From Sediminibacterium ginsengisoli (GTDB lineage Bacteria > Bacteroidota > Bacteroidia > Chitinophagales > Chitinophagaceae), in assembly GCA_945901845.1 (NCBI GenBank), contig CAMDLR010000002.1, forward strand, positions 62,001 to 126,000: a DNA stretch of 64,000 nucleotides, written 5' to 3'. The translations under genes were made by a program, and so were the position numbers. Position 1 is the stretch's first letter; each line of letters opens with the position of its first letter. The notes under the pieces are model-generated. The model did not search any database, was not told where the DNA came from, and worked only from the letters and a program-made list of their open reading frames with translations. Shown in pieces: positions 45,875-56,019 of this stretch.

Positions 45875-48196
45875 ATGATTGATAAACGATTGCTCATCCT
45901 AACAGGCGTTTGCCTTGTTGTTGGTGTACTAGCTTACTACTCTTTTCGAACCACTGCTGTGGATGATGTAAGGGTACCTGATGTGGTTAGCTATAATTAT
46001 GATGTAAGACCCATTTTATCAGACAAATGCTTTAGTTGCCATGGACCAGATCCTAAAAAAAGGGAAGCAGGCTTACGCCTTGATATAGAAAGTGAAGCAT
46101 ACAAAGCTTTGCAAGATCATCCAACCAAACGTGGCATTGTTCCAGGTAAACCAGAACTATCAGAAGTATTTCAAAGAATTACAACTACAGATTCTAGCCT
46201 TGTGATGCCCGTGGCATCTAGTAAATTACCAAAGCTCACAGGTAATGAAGTAGCCATTATAAAAAAATGGATTGAGCAAGGTGCGAAATATGAAAAACAT
46301 TGGGCTTTTTCAATTCCACAAAAACAAGCACTACCAAAAGTAGATGACGACAGTTGGCCTAAAAATGAAATCGACTATTTTATTTTAAATAAGATGGAAG
46401 AAAAAGGTTTGACGCCAAACGAAGTTGCAGATAAAGAACGTTTGGTGAAACGCGTATTCATGGATGCAGTGGGCGTATTACCTTCCGAAGTTGAAACAAA
46501 AGCTTTTGTGAATGATAATAGCGCTAATGCTTACGAAAAATTAGTAGACCGTTTGTTAGCCATGCCACAGTATGGTGAGAAAATGGCGATTAGCTGGTTG
46601 GATATTGCCCGCTATGCAGACAGCCATGGTTATCAAGACGATAATTATAGAAGTCAATGGCCTTGGAGAGACTGGGTGATTCATGCATTCAATAAAAATT
46701 TATCGTACAACGAATTTATAACCTGGCAATTAGCCGGCGACTTAATACCTGGTGCCACCAAAGAACAAATTTTAGCAACAGGCTTTAATAGAAATCATAA
46801 AATCACAGAAGAAGGTGGTGTGATTGATGAAGAATACCGAATCGAATACGCATCAGATAGAACCAATACGTTTGGACGATCTGTACTTGCACTCACTGTC
46901 GAATGTGCAAAGTGTCACGACCACAAATACGATCCTATTTCACAAAAAGATTACTATCAACTTTTTGCGTTTTTTAATAACGTTAATGAAGTTGGTTTAG
47001 AATCTACTGTTGGCGGACCTGTTACCTATGCAAAAAATCCACGCATGGACATCACCAACGAAGACGTCAAAGGGATTTTAAAATTCATCAACAAAGTAGA
47101 CACCAATAAACTTGAAGTATCTGTGATGGGTGATTTAGATACCTTGCGTAAAACCTATATTTTAGATAGAGGTAGCTATGCAGCAAAAACAGTTGAAGTA
47201 GAAGCTGGTACACCGGCTGCTGTTTTACAATTTGATGCTTCACTTCCAAAAAATAGACTTGGCTTAGCGAAGTGGTTATTTGACAAAAAAAATAGTTTAA
47301 CAGCACGTGTGTTTGTAAATAGAATGTGGCAAGAATTTTTTGGTAGAGGCCTTGTAAAATCTGCAGCAGACTTTGGTATGCAAGGAAACCTTCCATCACA
47401 TCCTGCATTACTAGATTGGTTATCCGTAGATTTTAGAGATAACGGATGGGATATGAAAAGGCTTGTCAAAAAAATATTGATGTCGGCAACCTACCAGCAA
47501 TCAAGTGAAATTTCTGACAAAAAACAAAGAGTAGATCCTTTAAATACCTATTGGTCATATACACCAAGGGTTCGTTATCCTGCAGAACTTGTAAGAGACA
47601 TGCTATTATCTAGCAGTGGATTACTAAATAAAACAATTGGTGGGCCGAGTGTAAAACCATACCAGCCGCCAGGCTTATGGGAGCTTGCTACTTCTGGTAG
47701 AGGGATATTAAATAAGTACATGCAAGATACCGGGCAAGCACTTTATAGAAGAGGCATGTACACATTTATAAAACGTACCGTACCACCACCATCTATGATG
47801 ATGTTTGACGGAAGCAATAGAGACGAGTGTCAAGTAACAAGGTACCGTACCAACACACCACTGCAGGCACTTATCATGCTCAATGATCCAACCGTATTGG
47901 AAGCATCAAAAGCACTTGCCGATAAATTATTACAACAACAACCTGAAGCCAATAAATTAATCGAAAAAGCTTTTAGATCCATTTTGTGTAGACAAGCAAG
48001 TAGTAAAGAAATTGAAACGCTTGTTGCTTTTTATGAAGAAACAAAAAAAGAATTAGCAAAGGATCAAAAAAAGGCGGCTACGCTCGTTGAGCCAGGTACC
48101 TATAAACCAAGAACAAAACAAATCGTTGATCTCGCTGCAGCTATGGAAACCATTCAGGTTATTTATAACATGCAAGAAGCGATCACAAAAACATAA
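45875..48196 (+). CDS. PSD1 family protein: planctomycete-type cytochrome c, DUF1549 and DUF1553 domains
   Basis: A 773-residue protein anchored by an N-terminal helix (LLILTGVCLVVGVLAYY). A PSCyt1-type haem domain carries CFSCHGPDPKKREAGLRLD near residue 55. DUF1549 follows (DEYRIEYASDRTNTFGRSVLALTVECAKCHDHKYDPISQKDYYQLFAFFNN, with a second CxxCH), then DUF1553 (FVNRMWQEFFGRGLV...ELVRDMLLSSSGLL...NTPLQALIMLNDP). The family is abundant in Planctomycetes and Verrucomicrobia; its reaction is not known. The track start is GTG at 45866; the ATG at 45875 is preferred. First of four plus-strand genes spaced 3-10 nt apart. Confidence 0.92.
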   Translation: MIDKRLLILTGVCLVVGVLAYYSFRTTAVDDVRVPDVVSYNYDVRPILSDKCFSCHGPDPKKREAGLRLDIESEAYKALQDHPTKRGIVPGKPELSEVFQRITTTDSSLVMPVASSKLPKLTGNEVAIIKKWIEQGAKYEKHWAFSIPQKQALPKVDDDSWPKNEIDYFILNKMEEKGLTPNEVADKERLVKRVFMDAVGVLPSEVETKAFVNDNSANAYEKLVDRLLAMPQYGEKMAISWLDIARYADSHGYQDDNYRSQWPWRDWVIHAFNKNLSYNEFITWQLAGDLIPGATKEQILATGFNRNHKITEEGGVIDEEYRIEYASDRTNTFGRSVLALTVECAKCHDHKYDPISQKDYYQLFAFFNNVNEVGLESTVGGPVTYAKNPRMDITNEDVKGILKFINKVDTNKLEVSVMGDLDTLRKTYILDRGSYAAKTVEVEAGTPAAVLQFDASLPKNRLGLAKWLFDKKNSLTARVFVNRMWQEFFGRGLVKSAADFGMQGNLPSHPALLDWLSVDFRDNGWDMKRLVKKILMSATYQQSSEISDKKQRVDPLNTYWSYTPRVRYPAELVRDMLLSSSGLLNKTIGGPSVKPYQPPGLWELATSGRGILNKYMQDTGQALYRRGMYTFIKRTVPPPSMMMFDGSNRDECQVTRYRTNTPLQALIMLNDPTVLEASKALADKLLQQQPEANKLIEKAFRSILCRQASSKEIETLVAFYEETKKELAKDQKKAATLVEPGTYKPRTKQIVDLAAAMETIQVIYNMQEAITKT

Positions 48197-48199
48197 ACC

Positions 48200-49654
48200 A
48201 TGGAAAAAGAATTACTCGAACACGGCCTTAACGCAAATCGAAGAAAATTTATTTCTAGAATGAGCCTTGGATTAGGTAGTGCAGCCCTTGGCTCACTGCT
48301 AATTCCAGATTTATTTGGTGGAAAAGAAAGTGCAGAAGATGCCATCATGAAAGCAGTGCCGCACATTGCACCAAAAGCAAAGCGTGTTATTTATTTGTTT
48401 CAAAATGGAGCACCGTCTCAACTTGAAACATTTGATTACAAACCCATGCTTCGTGAAAGAATGGGTGAAGACTTACCAGAGTCCATTAGAAACGGTCAGC
48501 GTTTAACAGGCATGACAGCGGGTCAAAGTAAATTCCCGCTTATTGGTTCTTACTACGACTTCAAACAATATGGAAAATCAGGCGCTTATGTGAGTGACCT
48601 ATTTCCGCATATGGCATCTGTGGTAGATGATTTATGTATCATTAAATCGATGCACACCGAAGCTATTAACCACGACCCTGCACTTACGTTTTTTCAGTCG
48701 GGTGCACAACAAGGCAATAGACCTAGTATGGGCTCTTGGGTGAGTTATGGACTTGGTACCGAAAACAATAACCTTCCAGCATTTTGTGTGCTTTTATCGA
48801 GAGGTAAAGGAAATGGACAAGGCGTTTATTCTAAATTATGGACCAACGGATTTTTAGATTCGGTGCATCAGGGTGTTCAATTTAGCAGTGGCGATAATCC
48901 AATTTTGTATTTACAAGATCAAGTAGGCATGGACAGAAATGCGCGCCGCAAAATGCTTGATAAAGTAGCAACACTTAATAATTTAGAGTACGAACAATTT
49001 GGTGATCCAGAAATTGCTGCTAAAATTCAGCAGTATGAAATGGCTTATCGTATGCAAACAGCCGTACCTGAAATCATTGACACTTCTAAAGAATCTGATA
49101 GCGTTATTAAAATGTATGGACCAGATTGTTTAGTGCCTGGTACTTACGCAGCCAACTGCTTACTAGCGCGTAAATTATCTGAAAGTGGTGTTCGATTCAT
49201 TCAACTCTATCACCAGGGTTGGGATCAGCACGGAAATTTACCAAACGAAATGCGCGGTCAAGCCAAAGACGTAGACCAACCATCTGCAGCACTTATTAAA
49301 GATTTAAAACAAAGAGGCTTACTCGATGAAACACTAGTTATTTGGGGTGGTGAATTTGGAAGAACCAATTTCTGCCAAGGCCCAATGACCGTGGATAATT
49401 ATGGACGTGACCACCACCCGCGCTGCTTTAGTATTTGGATGGCAGGAGGCGGTGTAAAACCTGGTATTGTGCATGGAGAAACCGACGACTTTGGATACAA
49501 CATTATCAAAGACCCAGTGCACGTGCATGATTTTCAAGCCACTGTTTTAAACTTACTAGGGCTCGAGCATGAACAATTAACTTATAAATTCCAAGGAAGA
49601 AGATACCGTTTAACTGATTTATACGGAAACGTTGTCAATAATATTATCGCATAA
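48200..49654 (+). CDS. DUF1501 family protein, Tat-exported, sulfatase-like fold
   Basis: A 484-residue protein with a Tat-type signal (NRRKFISRMSLGLGSAALGSLLIP). DUF1501 hallmarks include VIYLFQNGAPSQLETFDYKP, MHTEAINHDPALTFFQSG, GVRFIQLYHQGWDQHGNLP and LVIWGGEFGRTNFCQGP. The family shares the alkaline-phosphatase/sulfatase fold and nearly always sits beside PSD1 genes, as here (3 nt gap). No formylglycine-type Cys motif is visible, so sulfatase chemistry should not be assumed. Likely periplasmic partner of the PSD1 haem protein. Confidence 0.92.
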   Translation: MEKELLEHGLNANRRKFISRMSLGLGSAALGSLLIPDLFGGKESAEDAIMKAVPHIAPKAKRVIYLFQNGAPSQLETFDYKPMLRERMGEDLPESIRNGQRLTGMTAGQSKFPLIGSYYDFKQYGKSGAYVSDLFPHMASVVDDLCIIKSMHTEAINHDPALTFFQSGAQQGNRPSMGSWVSYGLGTENNNLPAFCVLLSRGKGNGQGVYSKLWTNGFLDSVHQGVQFSSGDNPILYLQDQVGMDRNARRKMLDKVATLNNLEYEQFGDPEIAAKIQQYEMAYRMQTAVPEIIDTSKESDSVIKMYGPDCLVPGTYAANCLLARKLSESGVRFIQLYHQGWDQHGNLPNEMRGQAKDVDQPSAALIKDLKQRGLLDETLVIWGGEFGRTNFCQGPMTVDNYGRDHHPRCFSIWMAGGGVKPGIVHGETDDFGYNIIKDPVHVHDFQATVLNLLGLEHEQLTYKFQGRRYRLTDLYGNVVNNIIA

Positions 49655-49664
49655 AATTAAACCT

Positions 49665-50690
49665 ATGAACCGCAAAAAATTTATTCAAACTTCTGCTATT
49701 GCAGGTGCTAGTTTTTTTATCACTAAAGATTTATTGGCAAAACCAAAAGGACCTGTTTACGGTCATAACGATAAAAAATATTTTTTGGATACCAAATGGG
49801 GCACTTTAAACACTGATAAAACACCTGTAAATGATTGTCATGAAATGGTACAGGACAGTAAAGGTCATATCGTTCTACTAACCAATGAAACAAAAAACAA
49901 CATCATCATTTACAATAAATCAGGCAAGCTAAAAGGAAGTTGGGGTACCGAGTTTCCAGGTGCACATGGTTTATCGATTCAAAAAACGGGTAAAGAAGAT
50001 TTTTTATTTATTACAGACACCAACAGACACCAGGTATACAAAACAACCATGGACGGTAAAATTTTATTTACCATTGATCCGCCAGCAGAAGTTGGACCCT
50101 ATGCGACTAAAGATAAATTTGTACCAACCGAAACCGCTATTTTAGAAAATGGAGAATTTTATATTGCAGATGGTTATGGTGCACAATACATACTTCACTA
50201 TGACGCTAACGGAAAATTAAAAAATGCATTTGGCGGCAGAGGTGAAGGAGAACAATACCTAGACAACGCTCACGGTATTTGTATCGATTATAGAAATGCA
50301 ACACCTACCCTAATTGTAACAGATCGTAACAGGGCTTGCTTTAAAAGATTTTCTTTGGATGGAAAATTACTAGAAGTAATTCATGTACCAGGTGCTGGCG
50401 TTTGTAGACCCGTTATTAGTGGCGATTATTTATACGCTGCTGTTTTGCGTTCACCAAACATGGGTGTAGAAGCGAGCGGCTTTGTTACTATTTTAAATAA
50501 AGAAAATAAAGTGGTTTCTAATATTGGAGGTTCTGAACCTATTTATACAAATGGAAAATTAAATACCCTACAACAAACCGAAAAAATATTTGCACATCCA
50601 CATGATGTTTGTGTAGATGATGAAGGTAGCCTTTATGTGGCGCAGTGGGCTTCTGGAAAAGTGTATCCGTATAAATTAACACAAGCATAG
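49665..50690 (+). CDS. Tat-exported NHL-type beta-propeller protein
   Basis: The track opens at 49632 inside the previous gene; the ATG at 49665 starts a Tat-like signal (MNRKKFIQTSAIAGASFFITKDLLA) and is used here. The 341 residues form a six-bladed NHL/peptidylglycine-lyase-like propeller, with HEMVQDSKGHIVLLTNE, AHGLSIQKTGKEDFLFITDTNRHQVYK, FYIADGYGAQYILHYD and HPHDVCVDDEGSLYVAQWASG. It probably binds a partner or ligand. It is tightly clustered with the DUF1501 gene, so all act in the same compartment. Confidence 0.88.
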   Translation: MNRKKFIQTSAIAGASFFITKDLLAKPKGPVYGHNDKKYFLDTKWGTLNTDKTPVNDCHEMVQDSKGHIVLLTNETKNNIIIYNKSGKLKGSWGTEFPGAHGLSIQKTGKEDFLFITDTNRHQVYKTTMDGKILFTIDPPAEVGPYATKDKFVPTETAILENGEFYIADGYGAQYILHYDANGKLKNAFGGRGEGEQYLDNAHGICIDYRNATPTLIVTDRNRACFKRFSLDGKLLEVIHVPGAGVCRPVISGDYLYAAVLRSPNMGVEASGFVTILNKENKVVSNIGGSEPIYTNGKLNTLQQTEKIFAHPHDVCVDDEGSLYVAQWASGKVYPYKLTQA

Positions 50691-50696
50691 TGAACT

Positions 50697-52835
50697 ATGA
50701 AATGGATTGAGAAAGTAGCAAGTTCGCTTGCGTTTGCAGGACTGTTTTTATTAGGTATTATTTTTGTATTTGATGACAAACTTCAAATACCAGTGTGGCT
50801 TCAAGTAGCGGGTAGAATGCATCCACTACTACTCCACTTACCTATCACGCTCTTACTCATTTCCGTTGTTTCTTTTTTTATTCCAAGTAGTTCCTCTACC
50901 AATTCGATTGTTAGCTATGTCAGACTCTTTGGTGCTTTAACGGCCATTTTTACAGCTATTATGGGCATTTTACTTGCCACCGAAGAAGGCACAGAAGGTG
51001 ATACGTTGCAATGGCACAAATGGTCAGGAACAGCAGTAGCCGTGCTAGCATGGATACTCTATAGTTATGCTAGCTTTATTCAATCCAATAAAAAACTTTC
51101 TATTTCAAGTGGTGTAGTTCTGTTTTTTTTAACCATAACAACGGGTCATTTTGGTGCTACCCTAACACATGGCGAAGGATTTTTAACAGCGCCGCTTTAT
51201 AAAAACGAACCAAGTACATTAACGCTAGCAGAAGCGCGGATTTATCCAAATGTGGTAGCCACCATATTTAAAGAAAAATGTAGCACATGCCATAACAACA
51301 GCAATAAAAAAGGTGGATTATCCCTAAGCGATTCGGTAGGCATTATGACGGGTGGAAAATCTGGGAAAGCAGTGGTAGCTGGCGACTTACTTAAAAGTTT
51401 AATCATTACAAGGGCACATCTACCGCTCTCTGATAAAAAACATATGCCGCCCATTGACAAGCCGCAATTAACAACAGCAGAGCTTGCTATTTTAGAAGCT
51501 TGGATTCAAAAAGGAGCACCATTTGATACAAAAATAACAAGTATTAATAGCACGGATACCCTTCGCATATTAGCAGAAGAATATATCAAGCCGTATTTGG
51601 TCAAAGAAGAAAAATATGACTTTGATGCTGCCAGTGAAGCGACTATAGAAAAACTCAAATCAAATTATAGAGTGATTAAGCAGTTGGGCGAAAAGTCTCC
51701 TGCACTCGCTGTTTCTTTTTATGGTCAAACGCAGTATAATTCTAGCAAACTCACAGAACTAGACCCTATCAAGGAACAAATTGTTCATTTATATGCTGCA
51801 AAAATGCCTGTATCTGATGCAGATGTTTCATGGATCAGTAAACTACCTAATCTTAAAAGATTAAACGTAAACTATTCGAATGTTACAGATAAATGCATGG
51901 CAGAAATTGCTTCCATGAAAAAAATAAAGGCTGTTTCTGTTGCTGGAACAGCTATAACGATGCAAGGATTAAAAACATTACTTAGCAATAAAAATATTAC
52001 TGAAATTTTTGTTTGGGATACTAAAATAAAACCTTCAGATATTAAGGCTATTAGCAAGCAGTATACACAAATAAAAATAGACTACGGCTTTGATGGTGCT
52101 GATACACTGATCATAACCCTTAATGATCCGGTTATTTCATTACCAAGTGGGTATTTTAAAGAAAATCAACCTATCCAAATTAAGCATGTCATCAAAGATG
52201 TTACCATCAGATATACACTTGATGGTACAGACCCTGATAGCAGCACCAGTCTTGTCTACAAAAAACCAATTGTGCTTGATAATACCACAACCTTAAGTGT
52301 ACGTGCATTTAAAGCAGGATGGAAAGGAAGTGCTACCGTTAAAAATTTTTATATGAAAGCCGGTTTTCCAATAGCAGGCTATTCATTAACTACACCGCCT
52401 GATGCCAAATACAATATGAATGCGGCTACTGTTTTAACAGATTTAGATTTAGCAGACTTCACCGATTTTTCTAGTAAATGGCTCGGTTATCAAAACAATG
52501 AAGCAACGGTAGTGCTTGATATGGGAAGTAGTATTCAAACTAGCAGGATTATGGTAAATATCCTTCGCGCTACTACATCTTATATATTACCACCTGTAAC
52601 GCTTATGGCATGGGGAAGCAATGACAATAAAACCTGGAAGCCATTAGCAAATATTAAACCTGAAATGCCTACCATGAATGATGCAACATTTGCGCAAATG
52701 CTAGAGTTAAAATACCCAACTGCATCATTTCGATATTTAAAACTAACAGGACAACCTATTAAGAAGCTACCTAGTTGGCACCAAGGAAAAGGTACACCAG
52801 GTTGGTTTTTTATGAGTGAAATAACAGTAAACTAA
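50697..52835 (+). CDS. Membrane haem protein: DUF2231-like helices, PSCyt1 haem, LRR, chitobiase-C-like and F5/8-type domains
   Basis: A 712-residue mosaic. Membrane helices cover about 8-165, with GRMHPLLLHLPITLL suggesting DUF2231. A haem domain has CSTCHNNSNKKGGLSL, and a distal KKHMPPI could supply the Met ligand. Short leucine-rich repeats follow (WISKLPNLKRLNVNYSNVTDKCM). A chitobiase/hexosaminidase C-terminal-like domain has VTIRYTLDGTDPDSSTS, and an F5/8-type binding domain ends the protein (WLGYQNNEATVVLDMG). The pattern is known from planctomycete-type cytochromes. It could pass electrons from the periplasmic PSD1 protein into the membrane (inference). Last gene of the operon, 6 nt after the propeller. 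Confidence 0.85.
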   Translation: MKWIEKVASSLAFAGLFLLGIIFVFDDKLQIPVWLQVAGRMHPLLLHLPITLLLISVVSFFIPSSSSTNSIVSYVRLFGALTAIFTAIMGILLATEEGTEGDTLQWHKWSGTAVAVLAWILYSYASFIQSNKKLSISSGVVLFFLTITTGHFGATLTHGEGFLTAPLYKNEPSTLTLAEARIYPNVVATIFKEKCSTCHNNSNKKGGLSLSDSVGIMTGGKSGKAVVAGDLLKSLIITRAHLPLSDKKHMPPIDKPQLTTAELAILEAWIQKGAPFDTKITSINSTDTLRILAEEYIKPYLVKEEKYDFDAASEATIEKLKSNYRVIKQLGEKSPALAVSFYGQTQYNSSKLTELDPIKEQIVHLYAAKMPVSDADVSWISKLPNLKRLNVNYSNVTDKCMAEIASMKKIKAVSVAGTAITMQGLKTLLSNKNITEIFVWDTKIKPSDIKAISKQYTQIKIDYGFDGADTLIITLNDPVISLPSGYFKENQPIQIKHVIKDVTIRYTLDGTDPDSSTSLVYKKPIVLDNTTTLSVRAFKAGWKGSATVKNFYMKAGFPIAGYSLTTPPDAKYNMNAATVLTDLDLADFTDFSSKWLGYQNNEATVVLDMGSSIQTSRIMVNILRATTSYILPPVTLMAWGSNDNKTWKPLANIKPEMPTMNDATFAQMLELKYPTASFRYLKLTGQPIKKLPSWHQGKGTPGWFFMSEITVN

Positions 52836-52887
52836 AGCTAGAATACCTATAGTTTAAGTAACTTGCACTCGCTTTAATTTTATTTCA

Positions 52888-53676
52888 ATGAGAATATGTT
52901 TGTTTTCAATATTGCTATCATTCTTTGTTTTTTCGTGTCAGACTAGTGAACCAAAAATAAACGAACCGGTAATTATACCAACTAAATCAGTAGTTGAAAA
53001 GAAAAAAGATACAGGTATTATCATTTATCTAACTTTTGACGATGGTCCCTATTTAACAACGCCATCGGTTGATAGCTTATTAAGTAGTTTAAGAATCAAG
53101 GCTAGTTTCTTTATTGTAGGATCGCAAATGGGTGGAACAAAAAAATATGACAGCACTTTTCTAGCAGTAAAAAATAACTCTTTATTTAAATTATACAACC
53201 ACACCTATTCACACGCCATATCAAAGGGAAGAATAAATCGCTATTACGCACATCCTGATAGTGTATGGTCAGACATTGTTCGAAATAAAGAATTTTTGGG
53301 GTTGACATCAAACATTACAAGACTTCCTGGGAGCAACTCTTGGAAAATTGGAAATCATAGAAGAGGCACTAATCTAGTTGCTTACAAAGTTATCAAACTT
53401 ACCGACTCATTAATGCTTCCACAAAGTTTTATTGGATGGGACACTGAGTGGAAAATTAATGCTTCTGAACAAAAAAGAAACGTAGACAGCCTCGTTTTTC
53501 AAACAGGTGAATTGACAATCAAAAAAAGAACAAACCACAAACACGTAGTTGTGCTATTACATGATTTCTTATTTAGAACCGATACTTCTTTAGAACATTT
53601 GACTTACTTTATAGAGCAATTACAAAAAAAATATAATTGCAAATTTGATTGGATTGAGAATTACCCTGGGCTTTGA
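52888..53676 (+). CDS. Polysaccharide deacetylase (NodB homology) lipoprotein
   Basis: A 262-residue lipoprotein (LLSFFVFSCQTSEP). NodB-domain motifs are visible: motif 1 IYLTFDDGPYL with Asp51 and Asp52, motif 2 NHTYSHA with the two zinc histidines, motif 3 TRLPGS, and a late HKHVVVLLHD block. It should remove N- or O-acetyl groups from a surface or cell-wall glycan. Convergent with ilvA, 5 nt apart. It starts 52 nt after the PSD1 operon and may have its own promoter. Confidence 0.85.
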   Translation: MRICLFSILLSFFVFSCQTSEPKINEPVIIPTKSVVEKKKDTGIIIYLTFDDGPYLTTPSVDSLLSSLRIKASFFIVGSQMGGTKKYDSTFLAVKNNSLFKLYNHTYSHAISKGRINRYYAHPDSVWSDIVRNKEFLGLTSNITRLPGSNSWKIGNHRRGTNLVAYKVIKLTDSLMLPQSFIGWDTEWKINASEQKRNVDSLVFQTGELTIKKRTNHKHVVVLLHDFLFRTDTSLEHLTYFIEQLQKKYNCKFDWIENYPGL

Positions 53677-53681
53677 ATGAA

Positions 53682-54944
53682 TTAAACGAGATAAGCAAAT
53701 ACATTGTCGTTTTTATTGAGGGCTGTATAATTGAGATTATATAATTTCATATTATTAATGAGCACTTGGTAATTCTCTGGGGATTGTAACTCAATAACAA
53801 CAAGGGCGGGCGCACTATCTTTTTTATTTTTTTGCATATACTCGAACCTGGTGATATCATCTGTAGGGCCAAGTACTTGGTTTACAAATTCTTTTAAAGC
53901 GCCAGGCCGTTGTGCAAAGCGAATTAAAAAATAATGTTTGAGACCTTCGAACTGTAAAGATCGTTCTTTAATTTCTTGCATACGTTCAATGTCATTATTA
54001 CTACCGCTTACAACACACACAATCTTTTTCCCTTTTATTTGATCGGCATAATCATCAAGGGCTGCTACAGAAATAGCCCCCGCTGGTTCAACCACAATGG
54101 CTTCTTCGTTGTATAATTTTAAAATTGTAGAACAAATTTTACCTTCTGGTACCAGGTGCATGTCATCAATGACCTGTTTACAAATTATAAATGTTGCATC
54201 ACCTACACGCTTTACGGCGGCTCCGTCAACAAAACTATCAATGTGATCAAGTTTTACTGGCTGTCCGGCTTTTATCGCTGTAAGCATAGAAGGAGCGCCT
54301 TCTGGCTCAACACCAATAATTTTAGTAGCGGGTGCATAGGTTTTAAAATAAGCGCCAACGCCAGCACTTAATCCACCTCCGCCTACTGGTAAAAAAATGA
54401 AATCGATGTTTTGCTGTTCTTCTAAAATTTCTATACCAACTGTAGACTGGCCTTCAATAATTCTGATATTATCAAAAGGTGGAATAAAGGTTAAACCGTG
54501 TTCTTCGGTATATTTTTTTGCAGCTACAGCACAATCATCAAATGTATCACCCACCAATTTTACTTCTACAAAGCCTTCACCAAACATTTTTGTTTGACTC
54601 ACTTTTTGATTGGGCGTAATGATAGGCATAAAAACTACGCCCTGTACATTTAGCTTTTTACAGCTATAGGCAAATCCTTGGGCGTGGTTTCCAGCACTTG
54701 CACATACAACCCCTTTAGCAAGTTGGTTGGCTGGCAAAAGGCTCATCATATTATAAGCACCTCTTAATTTATAAGAGCGAACAATTTGTAAGTCCTCTCT
54801 TTTTAAATACACGTCACAGCCATACTTACGTGACAAATTATGATTGTACGTAAGCGGGGTTTTTTTTACAACATCTTTTAAGCGCGCATAAGCGCCAGAA
54901 AAATCTAATTGAAAAACATTGGTATCGTGCATGAGCGCGTTCAT
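53682..54944 (-). CDS. ilvA: Threonine ammonia-lyase (threonine dehydratase)
   Basis: Converts threonine to 2-oxobutanoate for isoleucine synthesis. A 420-residue enzyme: PLP lysine K59 in RSYKLRGAY, the SAGNHAQGFA phosphate/cofactor loop, the glycine loop LPVGGGGLSAGVGAYF, and a C-terminal ACT-like regulatory domain (HYFLIRFAQRPGALKEFVNQVLGP). One ACT-like domain suggests the shorter biosynthetic form. Its ATG overlaps the ilvC stop as TAATG, so translation is likely coupled. Last gene of the ilv operon. Confidence 0.95.
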   Translation of the reverse strand: MNALMHDTNVFQLDFSGAYARLKDVVKKTPLTYNHNLSRKYGCDVYLKREDLQIVRSYKLRGAYNMMSLLPANQLAKGVVCASAGNHAQGFAYSCKKLNVQGVVFMPIITPNQKVSQTKMFGEGFVEVKLVGDTFDDCAVAAKKYTEEHGLTFIPPFDNIRIIEGQSTVGIEILEEQQNIDFIFLPVGGGGLSAGVGAYFKTYAPATKIIGVEPEGAPSMLTAIKAGQPVKLDHIDSFVDGAAVKRVGDATFIICKQVIDDMHLVPEGKICSTILKLYNEEAIVVEPAGAISVAALDDYADQIKGKKIVCVVSGSNNDIERMQEIKERSLQFEGLKHYFLIRFAQRPGALKEFVNQVLGPTDDITRFEYMQKNKKDSAPALVVIELQSPENYQVLINNMKLYNLNYTALNKNDNVFAYLV

Positions 54945-55993
54945 TATTTTTGATTCTCTGGACGTAAACTTCTTACCGTTTTACCAGCTTGCCATAATTC
55001 ACTATCGCGTAGTTCAGCTAATTCAATTTCTAATTTTTCACGGTAATCAGGTTTGCTATTGCTCTCAATAGATTTTGCAGCTTCTTTACCTGCAGCTACG
55101 CTCTCATACAGTTCTGTAAAGACAGGCTTAGTCGCATCTCTAAATTTTTTCCACCAATCTAATGCACCACGCTGTGCAGTAGTAGAACAGTTAGCATACA
55201 TCCAGTCCATTCCGTTCTCTGCTACTAATGGCATTAAAGATTGTGTTAATTCTTCTACGGTTTCATTAAATGCTTCTGATGGGGTATGACCTTTACTACG
55301 GAGTACCTCGTATTGAGCAGCAAAAATACCTTGGATCGCACCCATTAAAGTTCCACGCTCTCCCGTCAAATCTGAAAAAACTTCTTTTTTGAAATCTGTT
55401 TCAAATAAATAACCACTTCCAATGGCAATGCCAAGGGCTACAACACGGTCAAAAGCTTTTCCGGTTGCATCCTGGAAAATGGCATAGCTAGAGTTTAAGC
55501 CACGGCCTTGTAAAAACATGCGGCGAAGTGAAGTTCCAGATCCTTTAGGTGCTACTAAAAATACGTCGACATCTGCTGGCGGTATAATACCTGTTTGCTC
55601 TTTATAGGTAATGCCAAATCCATGAGAAAAGTAAAGTGCTTTACCTGGTGTTAAGTGTTTTTTTACAGTTGGCCACATGGCAATTTGCGCAGCGTCACTT
55701 AATAAATAACATATAATAGTACCGCGTTCTAGCGCTTCTTCTATTTCAAATAAAGTTTGACCCGGAATAAATCCATCAGCTACCGCCTTATCCCAACTTT
55801 TCGAATTTTTGCGCTGACCTACGACCACATTAACGCCATTTTCTTTTTGATTAAGCGCCTGGCCTGGACCTTGAACACCATAGCCAATAACTGCTACGAC
55901 TTCATCTTTTAATACTTCTTGCGCTTTTGCTAATGGAAATTCGTCACGTGTTACCACGTTTTCTTCAACACCTCCAAAATTTAATTTTGCCAT
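54944..55993 (-). CDS. ilvC: Ketol-acid reductoisomerase
   Basis: Isomerises and reduces acetolactate or acetohydroxybutyrate with NAD(P)H. A 349-residue class I-size enzyme: Rossmann start VAVIGYGVQGPGQALNQKENG, LVAPKGSGTSLRRMFLQGRGLN, metal-site helix FKKEVFSDLTGERGTLMGAIQG and C-terminal FNETVEELTQSLMPL. It follows ilvN by 26 nt. Confidence 0.96.
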   Translation of the reverse strand: MAKLNFGGVEENVVTRDEFPLAKAQEVLKDEVVAVIGYGVQGPGQALNQKENGVNVVVGQRKNSKSWDKAVADGFIPGQTLFEIEEALERGTIICYLLSDAAQIAMWPTVKKHLTPGKALYFSHGFGITYKEQTGIIPPADVDVFLVAPKGSGTSLRRMFLQGRGLNSSYAIFQDATGKAFDRVVALGIAIGSGYLFETDFKKEVFSDLTGERGTLMGAIQGIFAAQYEVLRSKGHTPSEAFNETVEELTQSLMPLVAENGMDWMYANCSTTAQRGALDWWKKFRDATKPVFTELYESVAAGKEAAKSIESNSKPDYREKLEIELAELRDSELWQAGKTVRSLRPENQK

Positions 55994-56019
55994 GATTGCT
56001 GTTTTTATTGATTAAAATT

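Noticed and set aside
48200-49654. Calling the DUF1501 protein a sulfatase
   Set aside because: The fold is related but no C/S-x-P-x-R formylglycine motif is visible.
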